DNA of 64,000 bases. It comes from Rhynchopus sp. YZ270_cl-10 (lineage: Eukaryota > Euglenozoa > Diplonemea > Diplonemida > Diplonemidae). Positions 20,705-32,084 of the stretch are shown here, piece after piece. Both the position numbers and the translations under genes were made by a program. The notes below the pieces were generated by a model. That model was not told the origin of the DNA and did no database searches. It saw only the letters and a program-made list of their open reading frames with translations. The stretch lies in the NCBI GenBank assembly GCA_964035575.1, contig OZ037835.1, positions 372,001 to 436,000 of the forward strand. The letters run 5' to 3'. Within the stretch, counting starts at the first letter, position 1. Every line of letters starts with the position of its first letter.

Positions 20705-21961
20705 TTACGAAACACTGCAGCAATGCACGGCTGCCTTCGTCTTGTCTCTGTCACGTGTCGGAGGTGCGTCAACCACATACTTCTTCAGCTCGCTTTCACG
20801 TACTCGACTGGACACAGCACTGCTGCAGCCGGCAAGGTGGATGCTCCTCAACGAAATGTAACCTTCAGCAGGAAGCTCACCAAAATGCATAACTCTGCTG
20901 AGTGGTGATAGGTCGAGTTCTGTGAGGCTGCTGCAGTCGGCAAGAAAACCGTCTTTAATGTGTGTAACATTGCGAAGTGGTGATAAGTCCACTGTTGTGA
21001 GGCTGATGCAGAAGGCAAGAAAGTAGCCATCAATGCGTGCTACATTGCTGAGTGGTGATACGTCTAGATCTGTGAGGCTGTTGCACTCGGAGAGAAAGCT
21101 CAAACCAATGTGAGTAACATTGCGAAGTGGTGATAAGTCTACTGTTGTGAGGCTGCTGCAACCGGCAAGAAAGCAGTGATCAATTTGTGTAACATTGCTG
21201 ATTGGTGATAAGTCTACTGCTGTGAGGCTGATGCAGTAGGCAAGAAAGCTGTAATCAATGTGTGTAACATGGCGAAGTGGTGATAAGTCCACTGTTGTGA
21301 GGCTGCTGCAGTAGGCAAGAAAGCAGTCATCAATGCGTGGCACATTGCTGAGTGGTGATAAGTCTAGTTCCGTGAGGCTCTTGCAGGCGGAGAGAAAGCT
21401 TATACCAATGTGAGTAACATTGCTGAGTGGAGATAAGTCGACTGCTGTGAGGCTGTTGCAGTTGTGAAGAAAGCTGTTACCAATCCGGGTGAGACGTGTC
21501 AACCCAGACAAGTCGACGCTCGTCAACGATGTGCACCCTTGAAGAAACTCATCGCCAATTTCCGTCACACAGGACACAGCACTCAGATCAAGTCTCGTTA
21601 ACGTTGTGTGCGCCAAGAACCTGTTCGGAATGACAGTCGCAACCTCCGCCTGCAGAAGCAAACACGCCACCTCAGCATCCTCCACAGTCTCCAGCCGCTC
21701 TGCAGTGATGTCCTCACCCAACGCATGAAGTGCTGCTCTGGCCACGAACTTCTTACTTTTCGTCAGGATGATGGTGTCCCTAGCACTCAGCTGCGTGATG
21801 TGGTCTTCGGCCAGCACCTTCCCTCCGAAGCTAATGTCAAAGCCGTCTTCGCGCAACTCTGCTGCAGACGCCACCTTCCGCCGTATGTCCGCAGTTGTAT
21901 CATCCACACCCACATCGACTGTGTACTTCTCTCCGTCAAAGCTCTCCACACATATTTCCAT
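20705..21961 (-). CDS. Ubiquitin-like/leucine-rich repeat protein, intact
   Basis: This 418-residue paralogue has ten LRRs. The ubiquitin-like domain (MEICVESFDGEKYTVDVGVD, FDISFGGKVLAEDHITQLSA) is more diverged than in most members and keeps the extra residues VLAEDH seen in canonical ubiquitin-like folds. The linker, LRR consensus, cap (RSIHLAGCSSAVSSRV) and CCSVS tail are as in the gene at 5609. Its upstream flank lacks the conserved block of the other members, so it may be expressed differently. Confidence 0.9.
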   Translation of the reverse strand: MEICVESFDGEKYTVDVGVDDTTADIRRKVASAAELREDGFDISFGGKVLAEDHITQLSARDTIILTKSKKFVARAALHALGEDITAERLETVEDAEVACLLLQAEVATVIPNRFLAHTTLTRLDLSAVSCVTEIGDEFLQGCTSLTSVDLSGLTRLTRIGNSFLHNCNSLTAVDLSPLSNVTHIGISFLSACKSLTELDLSPLSNVPRIDDCFLAYCSSLTTVDLSPLRHVTHIDYSFLAYCISLTAVDLSPISNVTQIDHCFLAGCSSLTTVDLSPLRNVTHIGLSFLSECNSLTDLDVSPLSNVARIDGYFLAFCISLTTVDLSPLRNVTHIKDGFLADCSSLTELDLSPLSRVMHFGELPAEGYISLRSIHLAGCSSAVSSRVRESELKKYVVDAPPTRDRDKTKAAVHCCSVS

Positions 21962-22848
21962 GGTTTTGTGTCTCTCTGTTTTGTGGAGGTGTTTTCAATT
22001 GGGGGTAAGAGTATGCAAGAGAGAACAAACAGTTACAAGGGGAGAGGTCTTTTGTTATGATACATTTGTCCGAATATTTGTGAGAACAGCTTTTTGGGAT
22101 GCGTCCAATGAAAATCACGTTGTGTGTTGTGGCCAGGTCCTCCCCCACATTCCTTCCTCCCAGCCCTGGCAGCGATGCAGCCGCACAAACTGAAAGAAGC
22201 AATACACAAAACCCTAACATACGGCGTGTTAATAAAGAAGACGATCACCTTGTTAAATGTTTGTTACCTTTCCCTTCCTTTCCCCAGACACCATCCCCGA
22301 ATATGCTTTCAAATCAGCCAGGTTCGTGATCCTGGATAAACAACAGCGCACGTCAGTTGTCTCACATACAGTGTGCACACCCTGAAAGTTTAACCCCTAT
22401 CTTCTCACACAGACCCCACCTTTGGTAGTTGGTCTGCCCTACTGCCTCTTCTGCACCGTAGCTGAGTGCCACGGTGACAGCTTGTACCCACCTGCGAAAG
22501 AATGTTCGCAAGGTACCTTCTTCTACTAACGTAAAAAAGCGTAAAAACATAACAAAACCACAACACACCACACTGAATAAACATCAGAGCACGTGCCTGC
22601 AGATCCACAGTTGTTTCACATACAGTACACACCCGACAAGGCAAAGAACACAAACATTTTACACATCCCAAAGCTTCATCCTTATGATCAAGATCTTGAC
22701 AATTCCCACAAAAACGTGGAAGGAAATAGTATATTTTGAATGAAAGTGGTGCTCACGTTTTGGGCACGGGGCGGAGAATAAAATCGGAAACAATCTCTAA
22801 TGAACACACACAGAGGGGCGGGGGGGAACAAATAGCACCTCAGGGTCC
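21962..22848. other. Intergenic with one tandem-repeat unit
   Basis: Bases about 22410-22640 are a copy of the roughly 190-bp unit arrayed at 24428-25140 (GGTCTGCCCTACTGCCTC, CTGCAGATCCACAGTTGTTT). The segment 22736-22860 matches sequences near 40600 and 43580. No gene is recognised. Confidence 0.5.
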
Positions 22849-23742
22849 TCAGGCGTCACCCACAAGACGCTTCAGCTTGCCTGCGAGTACTCGACTGGAC
22901 ACAGCACTGCTGCAGCCGGCAAGGTGGATGCTCCTCAACGAAGTGCAGTTTCCAGCAGGTAGCTCACCCATGTGCGTCACTCTGCTGAGTGGTGATAGGT
23001 CTAGTTCTGTGAGGCCGGTGCAGTGGTGCAGAAAGCTTGTGTCAATGTGTGTAACATTGCGAAGTGGTGAAAAGTCTACTGTTGTGAGGCTGGTGCAGTA
23101 GGCAAGAAACCGCTCATCAATGTGAGTAACATTGCGAAGTGGTGATAAGTCTACTGTTGTGAGGCTGGTGCAGTGGGAAAGAAAGCGGTCATCAATTTGT
23201 GTAACATTGCGAAGTGGTGATAAGTCCACTGCAGTGAGGCTGCTGCACAAGGCAAGAAACCAGCTATTAATTTGTGCCACACTGCTAAGTGATGATAAGT
23301 CTAGTTCTGTGAGTCTCCTGCAGTTGAAAAGAAATCTTGCACGAATGTGAGTAACATGGCGAAGTGGTGATAAGTCCACTCCTGCGAGTCTGGTGCAGTC
23401 GGAAAGAAAGCTGTTACCAATCCGGGTGAGACGTGTCAACCCAGAAAGGTCAAGGCTTGTCAACGATGTGCACCCGTGAAGAAACTCATCGCCAATTTCC
23501 GTCACACAGGACACAGCACTCAGATCAAGTGCTGTTAACGCCGTCTGTGCCAATGGTGTGCGCGACAGGAAGCTATACGGAATGACAGTCGCAACCTCCG
23601 CCTGCAGAAGCAAACACGCAACCTCAGCATCCTCCACAGTCGCCAGCCGCTCCGCTGTGATGTCCTCACCCAACGCATGAAGTGCTGCTCTGGCCTCGAA
23701 CTTCTTACTTTTCCAGCTTCAAACTTCTTACTTTCCGTCAGG
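22849..23742 (-). pseudogene. LRR segment of interrupted gene E
   Basis: Eight LRRs plus cap are intact in one frame, ending KLKRLVGDA with a stop at 22849. Upstream, the linker contains a 23-bp tandem duplication (AGTAAGAAGTT repeated) that shifts the frame, and at 23742 a 2037-bp insert cuts the gene off from its ubiquitin-like domain at 25780-25989. Two independent lesions mark it as a pseudogene. The 18 codons before the stop match the tail of the gene at 43811 rather than the CCSVS type. Confidence 0.85.
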
Positions 23743-25779
23743 TAGGGGTCCGTTTTAGGTCTCTGGCAGGCCGGGCCTTCTTTCTGTGACCTTCCCAACC
23801 AAAAGACCCCCAAAAAACACAGGTACCTGCTGCGTTTAATGGCACTTTACCCCAGTCCCTGGAACAGATCGGCAAGCCGACCAGCCCAGGTATGCATGCC
23901 AACACTACTGGGGGTGCACTGTTCGATAGCATAAAAGAAAAGTCAAAAAGTCAAAAAGACAAGAAGGTCAAACAAAATAGGTACTTCGAACAGGGCTGAC
24001 AGGAGGGGATTCTCACCCGAGGTTCGGTGCCTGTCAGGCTGCGATTAGTGGTTCTGGGTGATTCCCTTCTTCCTAGCCACCGTTACCGCGGTGCCCGCAC
24101 CGTAAGAGAGTGGGGACGGTTCACGACCGTTCGTACGCGTCAGCAAAAGTAGGGGTCGGAGTCCAGGCCCGAACCGGAAACATTAACCTCCGTTTTTCGA
24201 AACATTAAAAAGTAAAAATGAAAAAGAAAAATCAACAGCAAGAGCAGTGTTGCTGTAAAAGAAACAGCAGCACCGTCAGCTAACATGCCACACATTATGG
24301 CAGACGGCCACACAAAATTCCCCTGATTTGTACAGAGAAAGTTGTAACTTCTTCCTTACAAGTAAGGGAGTGCCGGCAGGGAAGGAGTTACAACAAACAG
24401 TGAACAAACTCAAGTACCAGCCTTTCCGCGTAGCACAGACCCTACATTTGGTAGTTGGTCTGCCCTACTGCCTCATCTGCACCGTAGCTGGACGCCACGA
24501 CGACAACTCCTTCATCTATCAACGTACCAAAGCACGTGAAAATAGAACAAAAACAAACACATTGGAAAAACAACAGAGCATGTACCTGCAGATCCACAGT
24601 TGTTTCACGTACAGTGCATACACCCTGAAAGTTTAACCTCTTCCTTCTAGCACAGACGTTGGTCTGCCCTACTGCCTCTTCTGCACCGTAGCTGGACGCC
24701 ACGACGACAACTCCTTCATCTTCAACGTACCAAAGCACGTGAAAATGGAACAAAAACAAACACATTGGAAAACAACAGAGCATGTACCTGCAGAGTGCAT
24801 ACACCCTGAAAGTTTAACCTCTTCCTTCTAGCACAGACGTTGGTCTGCCCTACTGCCTCTTCTGCACCGTAGCTGAATGCCACGGCGACAACTCCTTCAT
24901 CTATCAACGTACCAAAGCACGTGAAAATAGAACAAAAATAAACACATTGGAAAAACAGCAGAGCATGTACCTGCAGATCCACAGTTGTTTCACGTACAGT
25001 GCATACACCCTGAAAGTTTAACCTCTTCCTTCTAGCACAGACGTTGGTCTGCCCTACTGCCTCTTCTGCACCGTAGCTGAATGCCACGGCGACAACTTGT
25101 ACCCACCTGCGAATGAATGTTCGCAGATCCCTTCTTCTACTAACGTAAAAAAAAACGTAAAAACAGACCAAAAACTACAACATGCCACACTGAATTAACG
25201 ACAGAGCACGCACCTGCAGATCCACAGATGTTTCACTACGGTGTACACAGCCTGAGGTTAAACACATAACACAAGAATTCTACTACGGCAAAAAGATGAA
25301 AACTGAACTGAACTGAACAAAACTACAACACACCACACTGAATACACAAGAGCACGTACCTGCTGATCCACAGTTGTTTCACATACAGTGTACGCACCAA
25401 CAAAGCAACAAAACGTTCCCATGCGGTCAAACGACAACACAGGAACAGCAACAATATTCCGTCACCAGTAGAGACACCGGCAACGCTTCCTTCTTGTACC
25501 TGGGATCCCCTCATCGGCATCAACACACTCCCAGTCACCGCACAGGTAACAGATCCTTGAAACCCCTCGAAGGGGTTTGCGTAGCCTACATAAGCTGGTG
25601 ATCTGCCCGAAATTGACTGTGATGTTGTGTTAATAACCAGGGTTCCCACATCGGCTTGTTCCTCCTCCGGTCCCGAGCGAATCCATCATTGGAGAGGCGG
25701 CCGCCCACGCTGACTCAGTACCATGCGAACACGGCGTCCAGGGGCCCCACTTGGCGGTTGGTCAGACGTTAATTGCCCC
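23743..25779. mobile_element. 2.0-kb insert in gene E with 19-bp target duplication
   Basis: Flanked by a 19-bp direct duplication CTTCTTACTTTCCGTCAGG (23724-23742 and 25780-25798). The insert has no recognised gene. It contains a tandem array (24428-25140), a G/C-rich stretch 23990-24180, and near its right end the sequence also found at the window start. No terminal inverted repeats are seen. Confidence 0.8.
24428..25140. repeat. Tandem array of about 190-bp units
   Basis: Four to five imperfect units contain ACGTTGGTCTGCCCTACTGC, CGTACCAAAGCACGTGAAAA, CAGAGCATGTACCTGCAGA and CACCCTGAAAGTTTAACCTC. One unit is shortened. A further unit lies outside the insert at 22410-22640. Confidence 0.85.
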
Positions 25780-25989
25780 CTTCTTACTTTCCGTCAGGAT
25801 GATTGTATCTCCAGCACTCAGCTGCGTGATGTCGTCTCCTTCGTCCTTCCCTCCGAAGCCCATGTGGAAGCTGTCCTCAGCCAACCCCACTGCAGACGCC
25901 ACCTTCTGCCGCATCGTCTCCGTTGTGTCATCCACACCCACCTCGATCGCATACGAGTTGTCTGCACAGTCCTTGATAACTACTTCCAT
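25780..25989 (-). pseudogene. Ubiquitin-like domain of interrupted gene E
   Basis: The ATG at 25989 starts MEVVIKDCADNSYAIEVGVD and the frame is intact to LTESKK, where the 2-kb insert begins. It matches the ubiquitin-like domains of the genes at 5609 and 32559 almost exactly. Confidence 0.85.
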
Positions 25990-26175
25990 TTTGTCTTCTA
26001 TTCTTTGTGTTGCTCTGTTGTGTGGTGGGTTTGTGGGAGTTGGGGCTGTGGTGGGTGAACATGGTCAAAGAAAAACAACAACGAGGAGAACAAGGGTGAT
26101 AGGGGTGTGCACAAGGTGCAGGTAGTGGGGCCTTTTGATGGAAAACATGTTGTTGCGTACTTCGAGAAGAGGTAC
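25990..26175 (-). promoter_or_regulatory. Conserved upstream block, subtype 1
   Basis: Closely matches 6950-7135: CA-rich leader, CCACCACAG and the pyrimidine tract GTTTTTCTTTGACC. Beyond it the shared sequence GGAAAACATGTTGTTGCGTA continues, which the other subtype lacks. Confidence 0.55.
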
Positions 26176-26975
26176 GCTCCTAAGGACTCATCGCTTTTGT
26201 TGGAAATGTGCAGAAGGGTGTGGGGTGATCGAGGGTCTTATTTGCGAACCACTCGGGTTTCCTCAACACACGACACCACCTGGCCACTGAACCACACCAA
26301 GGAAGAAAGAGCACACAATGTCCGTCCCCTCCACGCTCCTCACATTTTGTTTTGTATTTCTATTTTTTGGCTTTTTGTTACATTGTTGGAACAGGGCCGC
26401 TGAGAGCTGTTCACAAAGCACCATGTGTTCCTTTGCATTCGCACACAAAGCTCTGCACATTTCTCTACCATGCACCACATTTTAGAAATGGGACGATGCT
26501 GCCTTGTAGGTGCTTGGAGCTTATCCCTGTTGAAAACCACATTGTTATGTTCTTCCTTTTTGATTTCAACATTTTTTATTCATTTGTAGTTTTGTTGTTT
26601 GGGAGACATGCCACACATATCGGTTCTGTGGAAAAAGCGGCACGGAACCACCTGTGCTGCCCCTTTTCACCCGCCAAACACCCCAAAAAATCGTTTGGGG
26701 GTGTTTAAGAACATCCCGGTACCTTTGCGCTTTTTATGAATTTTCCTTCCTTACTTCAAAAAGTCTGTCCTTATTTTTGAAAAAGATGAAAAAGCAGAGA
26801 GTTAGACAGCAAAAAAACGTTTGTGTGAAAAAGCTTTTTCTGTCAAGTGTTTTTGTGTGTTGGCGGAGAAGAAAACAGTTTACAATAAAAGACCCCTGCG
26901 TCGGTTTTCTTATTCACAACAAAAACACGTCTTTTGCCCCCACCCCACCACCCCTATCCACCACTCTCACAACGG
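26176..26975. other. Intergenic with dispersed repeat
   Basis: Bases 26540-26680 match 1340-1500 (TTTTTATTCATTTG, GGAGACATGCCACAC, GGCACGGAACCACCTGTG). No gene is recognised in the rest. Confidence 0.45.
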
Positions 26976-27453
26976 TCAAATAAATGATTGTGCTTTTTTC
27001 TTCCCCGCCTCCACCAACCCTTTGAGAACACGTCCGCACCACATGAACACCTCTGTGTCCTTAATGGTAACGTCCTTTTGTAAAGACCTGGAAACGGAGG
27101 CTTCATGCCCGTAGCCAGATTCGACATATCCCAAGGGAGTGACTGCAGAGAGAAACGCAGCCCGCCACTGCTCTGCCTTGTCATTGTCCCGCTCACGTTT
27201 TAGGTTCAAGTTCTCTATGGCATCCGTGGCAACACCCGAGACGCTCATATCCACCTCCTGCAGACACACACAAATGACTCGAGCCTTGTTCAGATCCACT
27301 TCCACCCATGATGGCGTGTCTGGGGTTAGGTTGCATCCGGTCAGCCAGTCGCCAAGCTGAGAAGCAGAGAAGTTCGACGGCACGCTTTCCGCGACGTTCC
27401 AGGTACAGCAACGTGCGAGAAAGGTGTCGGCAGGGAGGGCAAAGGTCGAGACT
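26976..27453 (-). pseudogene. Inositol polyphosphate 5-phosphatase-like fragment
   Basis: The minus-strand frame reads CCTWNVAESVPSNFSASQLG then WLTGCNLTPDTPSWVEVDLN and VICVCLQEVDMS. TWNV followed about 40 residues later by LQEVDMS is the hallmark start of the inositol 5-phosphatase/EEP fold, where the asparagine and glutamate help bind the metal. WRAAFLSAVTPLGYVESGYG fits the next strand-helix unit. Both ends are lost: the 5' side runs into the LRR-associated flank sequence near 27460, and the 3' side ends at a stop after FMWCGRVLKGLVEAGKKK, before the catalytic histidine motifs. It is an orphan piece of a phosphoinositide phosphatase gene, not functional as it stands. Confidence 0.6.
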
Positions 27454-27535
27454 CACACCGACGTCGCAGAATGGGACAAGCAGCTGTCACAGCGGAGCTG
27501 CTCTACGTTCCTTGCCTAGCTTCTCCTGTCGCTCT

Positions 27536-28310
27536 TTACGAAACACTGCAGCAATGTACGGCTGCTTTCGTGTTGTCGTTCCCACGTGTCGGAGGTGCGT
27601 CAACCACATACTTCTTCAGGTTGCTTTCACGTACTCGACTGGACACAGCACTGCTGCAGCCGGCAAGGTGGATGCTCCTCAACGAAGTGCAGTAGCCAGC
27701 AGGAAGCACACCAAAGTGCGTCACTCTGCTGAGTGGTGATAGGTCGAGTTCTGTGAGGCTGCTGCAGTGGGAAAGAAAGCTTGTACCAATTTTGGTAACA
27801 ATGCTGAGTGGGGATAAGTCTACTACTTTGAGGCTGATGCAGTAGGCAAGAAACCTGTCATTAATATGCGTAACATTGCGAAGTGGTGATAAGTCGACTA
27901 CTGTGAGGCTGGTGCAGTTGTGAAGAAAGTTGGTACCAATGTGAGTAACATTGCGGAGTGGTATTAAGTCCACTGATGTGAGGCTGGTGCAGAAGGCAAG
28001 AAACCAGCCATCAATTTGTGTAACATTATGAAGTGGTGATAAGTCGACTACTGTGAGGCTGACGCAGCTGGAAAGAAAGCTGCTACCAATCCGCGTGATA
28101 CGTGTCAACCCAGACAGGTCGATGCTTGTCAACGCTGAGCAGTCCTGAAGAAACGCAGCGCCGATTTCCGTCACACAGCACACAGCACTCAGATCAAGTG
28201 CTGTTAACGATGTGCTCGCAAGGAACCCATTCGGAATGACAGTCGCAACCTCCGCCTGCAGAAGCAAACACGCAACCTCAGGATCCTCCACAGTCGCCAG
28301 TCTCTCTGCT
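27536..28310 (-). pseudogene. LRR segment of interrupted gene F
   Basis: Seven LRRs plus cap and CCSVS tail are intact in one frame, with the linker start EDPEVACLLLQAEVATVIPN. The frame is cut at 28310 by a 2854-bp insert; its ubiquitin-like domain is at 31165-31438. Confidence 0.85.
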
Positions 28311-29165
28311 AATAAACGTTTTTAAAAATAGGATGGAGCACCCCGGTCCGAAAAGGAATGCAGCCACCCCTGGCTTCAGGCTCGCGAACCCAGTATTGCA
28401 GTAACACTGGGTCTCACGGGCCAAAAACCGAACAAAGAAAAGGAAAATGTTTGGGTTCAGCGACAGCGCCAATGGGCTGATGCGACGCTGAACCAACTTA
28501 AAATAAAATAAAAAAATCTTGTATCAACTTGAAAAAGAAAAGCAATGAACAGCAACAGAGCCATTTGGGCTTACGCGTCGCTAAAGTAACTGAAAAACAA
28601 TGTTTTAAAAACAAGAATGTCGTTGACCAAGATTGAAATACACGAAAAAGGTAAAATACTAAGAATTGCCTCATATTCCATGGGCATCGTTTCTGATGTT
28701 GTAGTTTGTCTGCTGAGTGATCACGCGCCCCCCCTGCTAGGGAGGTCTTAGGTTCATGCTTCGGCTTGCACGTAAAAGCTACCATGTCGCGAAGTTAGCG
28801 GTCCTCGTATTCCATGAGGCATTTCTGATGATGTAGTTTGTCTGCTGAGTGATCACGCGCCCCCCCTGCTAGGGAGGTCTTAGGTTCATGCTTCGGCTTG
28901 CACGTAAAGAACTACCATGTCGCCGAAGTTAGCGGTCCTCGTATTCCATGAGGCATTTCTGATGTTGTTTGACTGCTGAGTGATCACGCGCCCCCCCTAC
29001 TAGCCTATACATAGCGTGCGAACGGCTCATTCGCATCATTCGCATCCTGTTCGCATTGGGTATTCGCATCCTGTTCGCATTGGCCAATGCGAACAGGATG
29101 CGAATGACATGCGAATAACATTTATTATGGGGTGGCGACAGGCAAGTTCTCATTTTTTGGTCAAT

Positions 29166-29643
29166 TTCCGCACTACACAGTACACACAGTACACACAATA
29201 TACACAGTATACACATTATACACAGTATACACAGTATACACAGTATACACAGTATACACAGTATACACAGTATACACAGTATACACAGTATACACAGTAT
29301 ACACAGTATACACAGTATACACAGTATACACAGTATACACAGTATACACAGTATACACAGTATACACAGTATACACAGTATACACAGTATACACAGTATA
29401 CACAGTATACACAGTATACACAGTATACACAGTATACACAGTATACACAGTATACACAGTATACACAGTATACACAGTATACACAGTATACACAGTATAC
29501 ACAGTATACACAGTATACACAGTATACACAGTATACACAGTATACACAGTATACACAGTATACACAGTATACACAGTATACACAGTATACACAGTATACA
29601 CAGTATACACAGTATACACAGTATACACAGTATACACAGTATA
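29166..29643. repeat. Microsatellite, 9-bp unit ACAGTATAC
   Basis: About 47 perfect units from 29221, with a degenerate start. TATAC-rich units are partly self-complementary. Confidence 0.97.
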
Positions 29644-30043
29644 CCATAGCTGATAAGCAATAAAGCCTAATAGGATATTGGCCTATTTAAGCCTTATAGA
29701 ATAGGCTAATGAATGGAATAGGCTAATATTTTATTAGCCTATTCCAGTCCTTCCCAGCTACCACTGGTGGTACGGTGGTAGCTGGCTTAACCCGTTAAAC
29801 AAATCCGAAAAATCCAAAATTTAAGGCCAACTCCGTTACAGACACAACACAACTTATTTCTCTTGTGTTTTTCACTGATGAGCGTGAGTGAGGTGTATGT
29901 TACAGCACCAACTGCAGCCTACGTCTAAGATGGCATATAATAGGCTATTAGCCCAATATTAGCCTATTATAAGACATACTGTGGGTGTTATAACGTTATC
30001 GATAACGTTATAACAAGTGTTATTTTGGAATAACGTTATTCAG

Positions 30044-30654
30044 CAGTACAGTACAGTACAGTACAGTACAGTACAGTACAGTACAGTACAGTACAGTACA
30101 GTACAGTACAGTACAGTACAGTACAGTACAGTACAGTACAGTACAGTACAGTACAGTACAGTACAGTACAGTACAGTACAGTACAGTACAGTACAGTACA
30201 GTACAGTACAGTACAGTACAGTACAGTACAGTACAGTACAGTACAGTACAGTACAGTACAGTACAGTACAGTACAGTACAGTACAGTACAGTACAGTACA
30301 GTACAGTACAGTACAGTACAGTACAGTACAGTACAGTACAGTACAGTACAGTACAGTACAGTACAGTACAGTACAGTACAGTACAGTACAGTACAGTACA
30401 GTACAGTACAGTACAGTACAGTACAGTACAGTACAGTACAGTACAGTACAGTACAGTACAGTACAGTACAGTACAGTACAGTACAGTACAGTACAGTACA
30501 GTACAGTACAGTACAGTACAGTACAGTACAGTACAGTACAGTACAGTACAGTACAGTACAGTACAGTACAGTACAGTACAGTACAGTACAGTACAGTACA
30601 GTACAGTACAGTACAGTACAGTACAGTACAGTACAGTACAGTACAGTACAGTAC
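30044..30654. repeat. Microsatellite, 5-bp unit CAGTA
   Basis: About 122 uninterrupted perfect units, flanked on the left by the palindrome AACGTTATCGATAACGTT (29992-30010). The perfection suggests recent expansion. Confidence 0.97.
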
Positions 30655-31164
30655 CCCTGCTAACGACCCACCCAGAGTGGGACAAAAAAAGCTCATCCCA
30701 AAATATGCCGATCACAAAAAAACACAAAAAACCCCGATCATCCAACAATCACACACCCACAGAATTCACACACTACTATAACATTCGCACTACGTTCGCA
30801 TCATTCGCACTATGTTCGCACTGTGTTCGCATCGTTCGCATCATTCGCACATGCGAATATAGTGCGAATATAGTGCGAATGATGCGAATGATGCGAACGA
30901 CAATGCGAATGAATGCGAACAGGATGCGAATGCATTCGCACATGCGAATATATGCGAATGGTCATTCGCACGCTATGTATGACTAGGGAGGTCTTAGGTT
31001 CATGCTTCGGCTTGCACGTAAAAGCTACCATGTCGCGAAGTTAGCGGTCCTCGTATTCCATGAGGCACTTCAGATGTTGTTCTTCTTTTTCTTCTTGTTC
31101 CGAGTCTTTGCCGCAGTCCACTGCGTTGCCCGGGGTCACCTCGTGGAGGTGCTCGGTAAAACCC

Positions 31165-31438
31165 CAGTCGCCAGTCTCTCTGCTGTGATGTCCTCACCCA
31201 ACGCATGAAGTGCTGCTCTGGCCACGAACTTCCTACTTTCCGTCAGGATGATTGTATCTCCAGCACTCAGCTGCGTGATGTCGTCTCCTTCGTCCTTCCC
31301 TCCGAAGCCCATGTGGAAGCTGTCCTCAGCCAACCCCACTGCAGACGCCACCTTCTGCCGCATCGTCTCCGTTGTGTCATCCACACCCACCTCGATCACA
31401 TACGAGTTGTCTGCACAGTCCTTGATAACTACTTCCAT
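31165..31438 (-). pseudogene. Ubiquitin-like domain of interrupted gene F
   Basis: The ATG at 31438 starts MEVVIKDCADNSYVIEVGVD; the frame is intact through LSAGDTIILTESRKF and ALHALGEDITAERLAT, where the 2.85-kb insert begins. Confidence 0.85.
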
Positions 31439-31556
31439 TTTGTCTTCTATTCTTTGTGTTGCTCTGTTGTGTGGTGGGGTTGTGGGAGTTGGGGCTGTGG
31501 TGGGTGAACATCGTGAAAGAAAAACAACACCTCACCAAAGACGCTTCCTTTGTAGG
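31439..31556 (-). promoter_or_regulatory. Conserved upstream block, subtype 2
   Basis: About 118 bp are shared with the genes at 33683, 37477, 40376, 42966 and 44656. It reads from the ATG upstream as CA-rich leader, CCACCACAG, pyrimidine tract, then CTCACCAAAG-CGCTTCC, after which the flanks of the paralogues diverge sharply (two of them continue alike). The sharp edge suggests a functional module or a duplication boundary. Confidence 0.55.
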
Positions 31557-31742
31557 TAGCCGTACACATTGAGGAGCACTCATGCGGACTACGCCACTTT
31601 GTGTAATATTGCTCTTTACGTCTTTTCCTTCTGTAGTATAAAAGGATTCGGCCAACATTGAGTACAGACCCTCTTCTGGGTACTTAGGCGAGTTGTCGAA
31701 GGATCAAAGCCCGCGAGTGAGACACTGTCAGAGTGTCAAGGT

Positions 31743-32041
31743 TGTATCCGTAGCTGTTCTCCAGCGTGAGGAGTTGCCCAGCCCGTCAAGATCAATGTGA
31801 ACTCGGTGTGCAGTGAGCCCGAGCATGAAAGGTCCCAACACGCCGTCACCATCGGAAGTTGCTCATCCCCACTTACATGAAAGGCAAACGACCCGTTAGC
31901 ACAGTCCTCCACGTCTGAGCACAGCGCAACGTGGGCAGCACCCTCGTCATTGGAGCAGCAGTTCTCGGTGCGTAAGGAAGCAGGGCGAACCGAGAGACAC
32001 TATTTCAGGGACACCCAGTTCGCCCTTGAATTGCTCGACAT
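31743..32041 (-). pseudogene. Unrecognised cysteine-rich coding relic
   Basis: A minus-strand frame reads TENCCSNDEGAAHVALCSDV then ANGSFAFHVSGDEQLPMVTA and TEFTLILTGWATPHAGEQLR. It has protein-like composition, an upstream ATG and one in-frame stop between that ATG and this stretch. No family is recognised. Confidence 0.3.
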
Positions 32042-32084
32042 GTCTTTTTTCAGTGTAACAAAATGAAATACACCCTTCTTTATT

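Larger units (their letters stand above)
29004..30982. mobile_element. 2.0-kb foldback element of simple repeats, CTAG target duplication
   Basis: Ends are inverted (TACATAGCGTGCGAA inside each end) and flanked by CTAG on both sides (29000-29003 and 30983-30986). The neighbouring tandem units carry the empty site with one CTAG. The inside is nearly all repeats: TTCGCAT/ATGCGAA palindromic clusters (29030-29120, 30780-30975), a 9-bp array, an AATAGGCTAAT palindromic stretch (29650-29760) and a 5-bp array. It has no coding capacity, so it must be moved in trans. Confidence 0.85.
28667..31075. repeat. About 130-bp tandem unit, three copies, third split
   Basis: Each unit contains TTTGTCTGCTGAGTGATCAC, GCGCCCCCCCT-CTAGGGAGG, TTCATGCTTCGGCTTGCACG and AAGTTAGCGGTCCTCGTATT. 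Copies start near 28695, 28825 and 28960; the third resumes at 30983 after the nested element. Confidence 0.85.
28311..31164. mobile_element. 2.85-kb insert in gene F with 20-bp target duplication
   Basis: Flanked by a 20-bp duplication CAGTCGCCAGTCTCTCTGCT (28291-28310 and 31165-31184). The first 60 bp match the left end of the 602-bp inserts in genes A and I (TAAACGTTTTTAAAAATAGG, AGGAATGCAGCCACCCC); the rest differs. It contains tandem units of about 130 bp, and one unit is itself split by a microsatellite-filled foldback element. Confidence 0.8.

Noticed and set aside
23990-24180. Possible structured RNA or tRNA in a G/C-rich stretch
   Set aside because: No cloverleaf, no B-box-like GGTTCGANTCC and no conserved RNA motif could be found.
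29016-29663. Long open frames of 140-240 codons over 29.0-29.66 kb in several frames
   Set aside because: They are translations of the 9-bp ACAGTATAC array, which contains no stop codon in most frames.
29000-30700. CRISPR-like or telomere-like array
   Set aside because: Units are 5 and 9 bp, uninterrupted and without spacers, and do not resemble TTAGGG-type telomeric repeats.
30017-30781. Open frames of about 220-254 codons over 30.0-30.8 kb
   Set aside because: They are translations of the CAGTA array; a 5-bp unit without stops stays open by composition.
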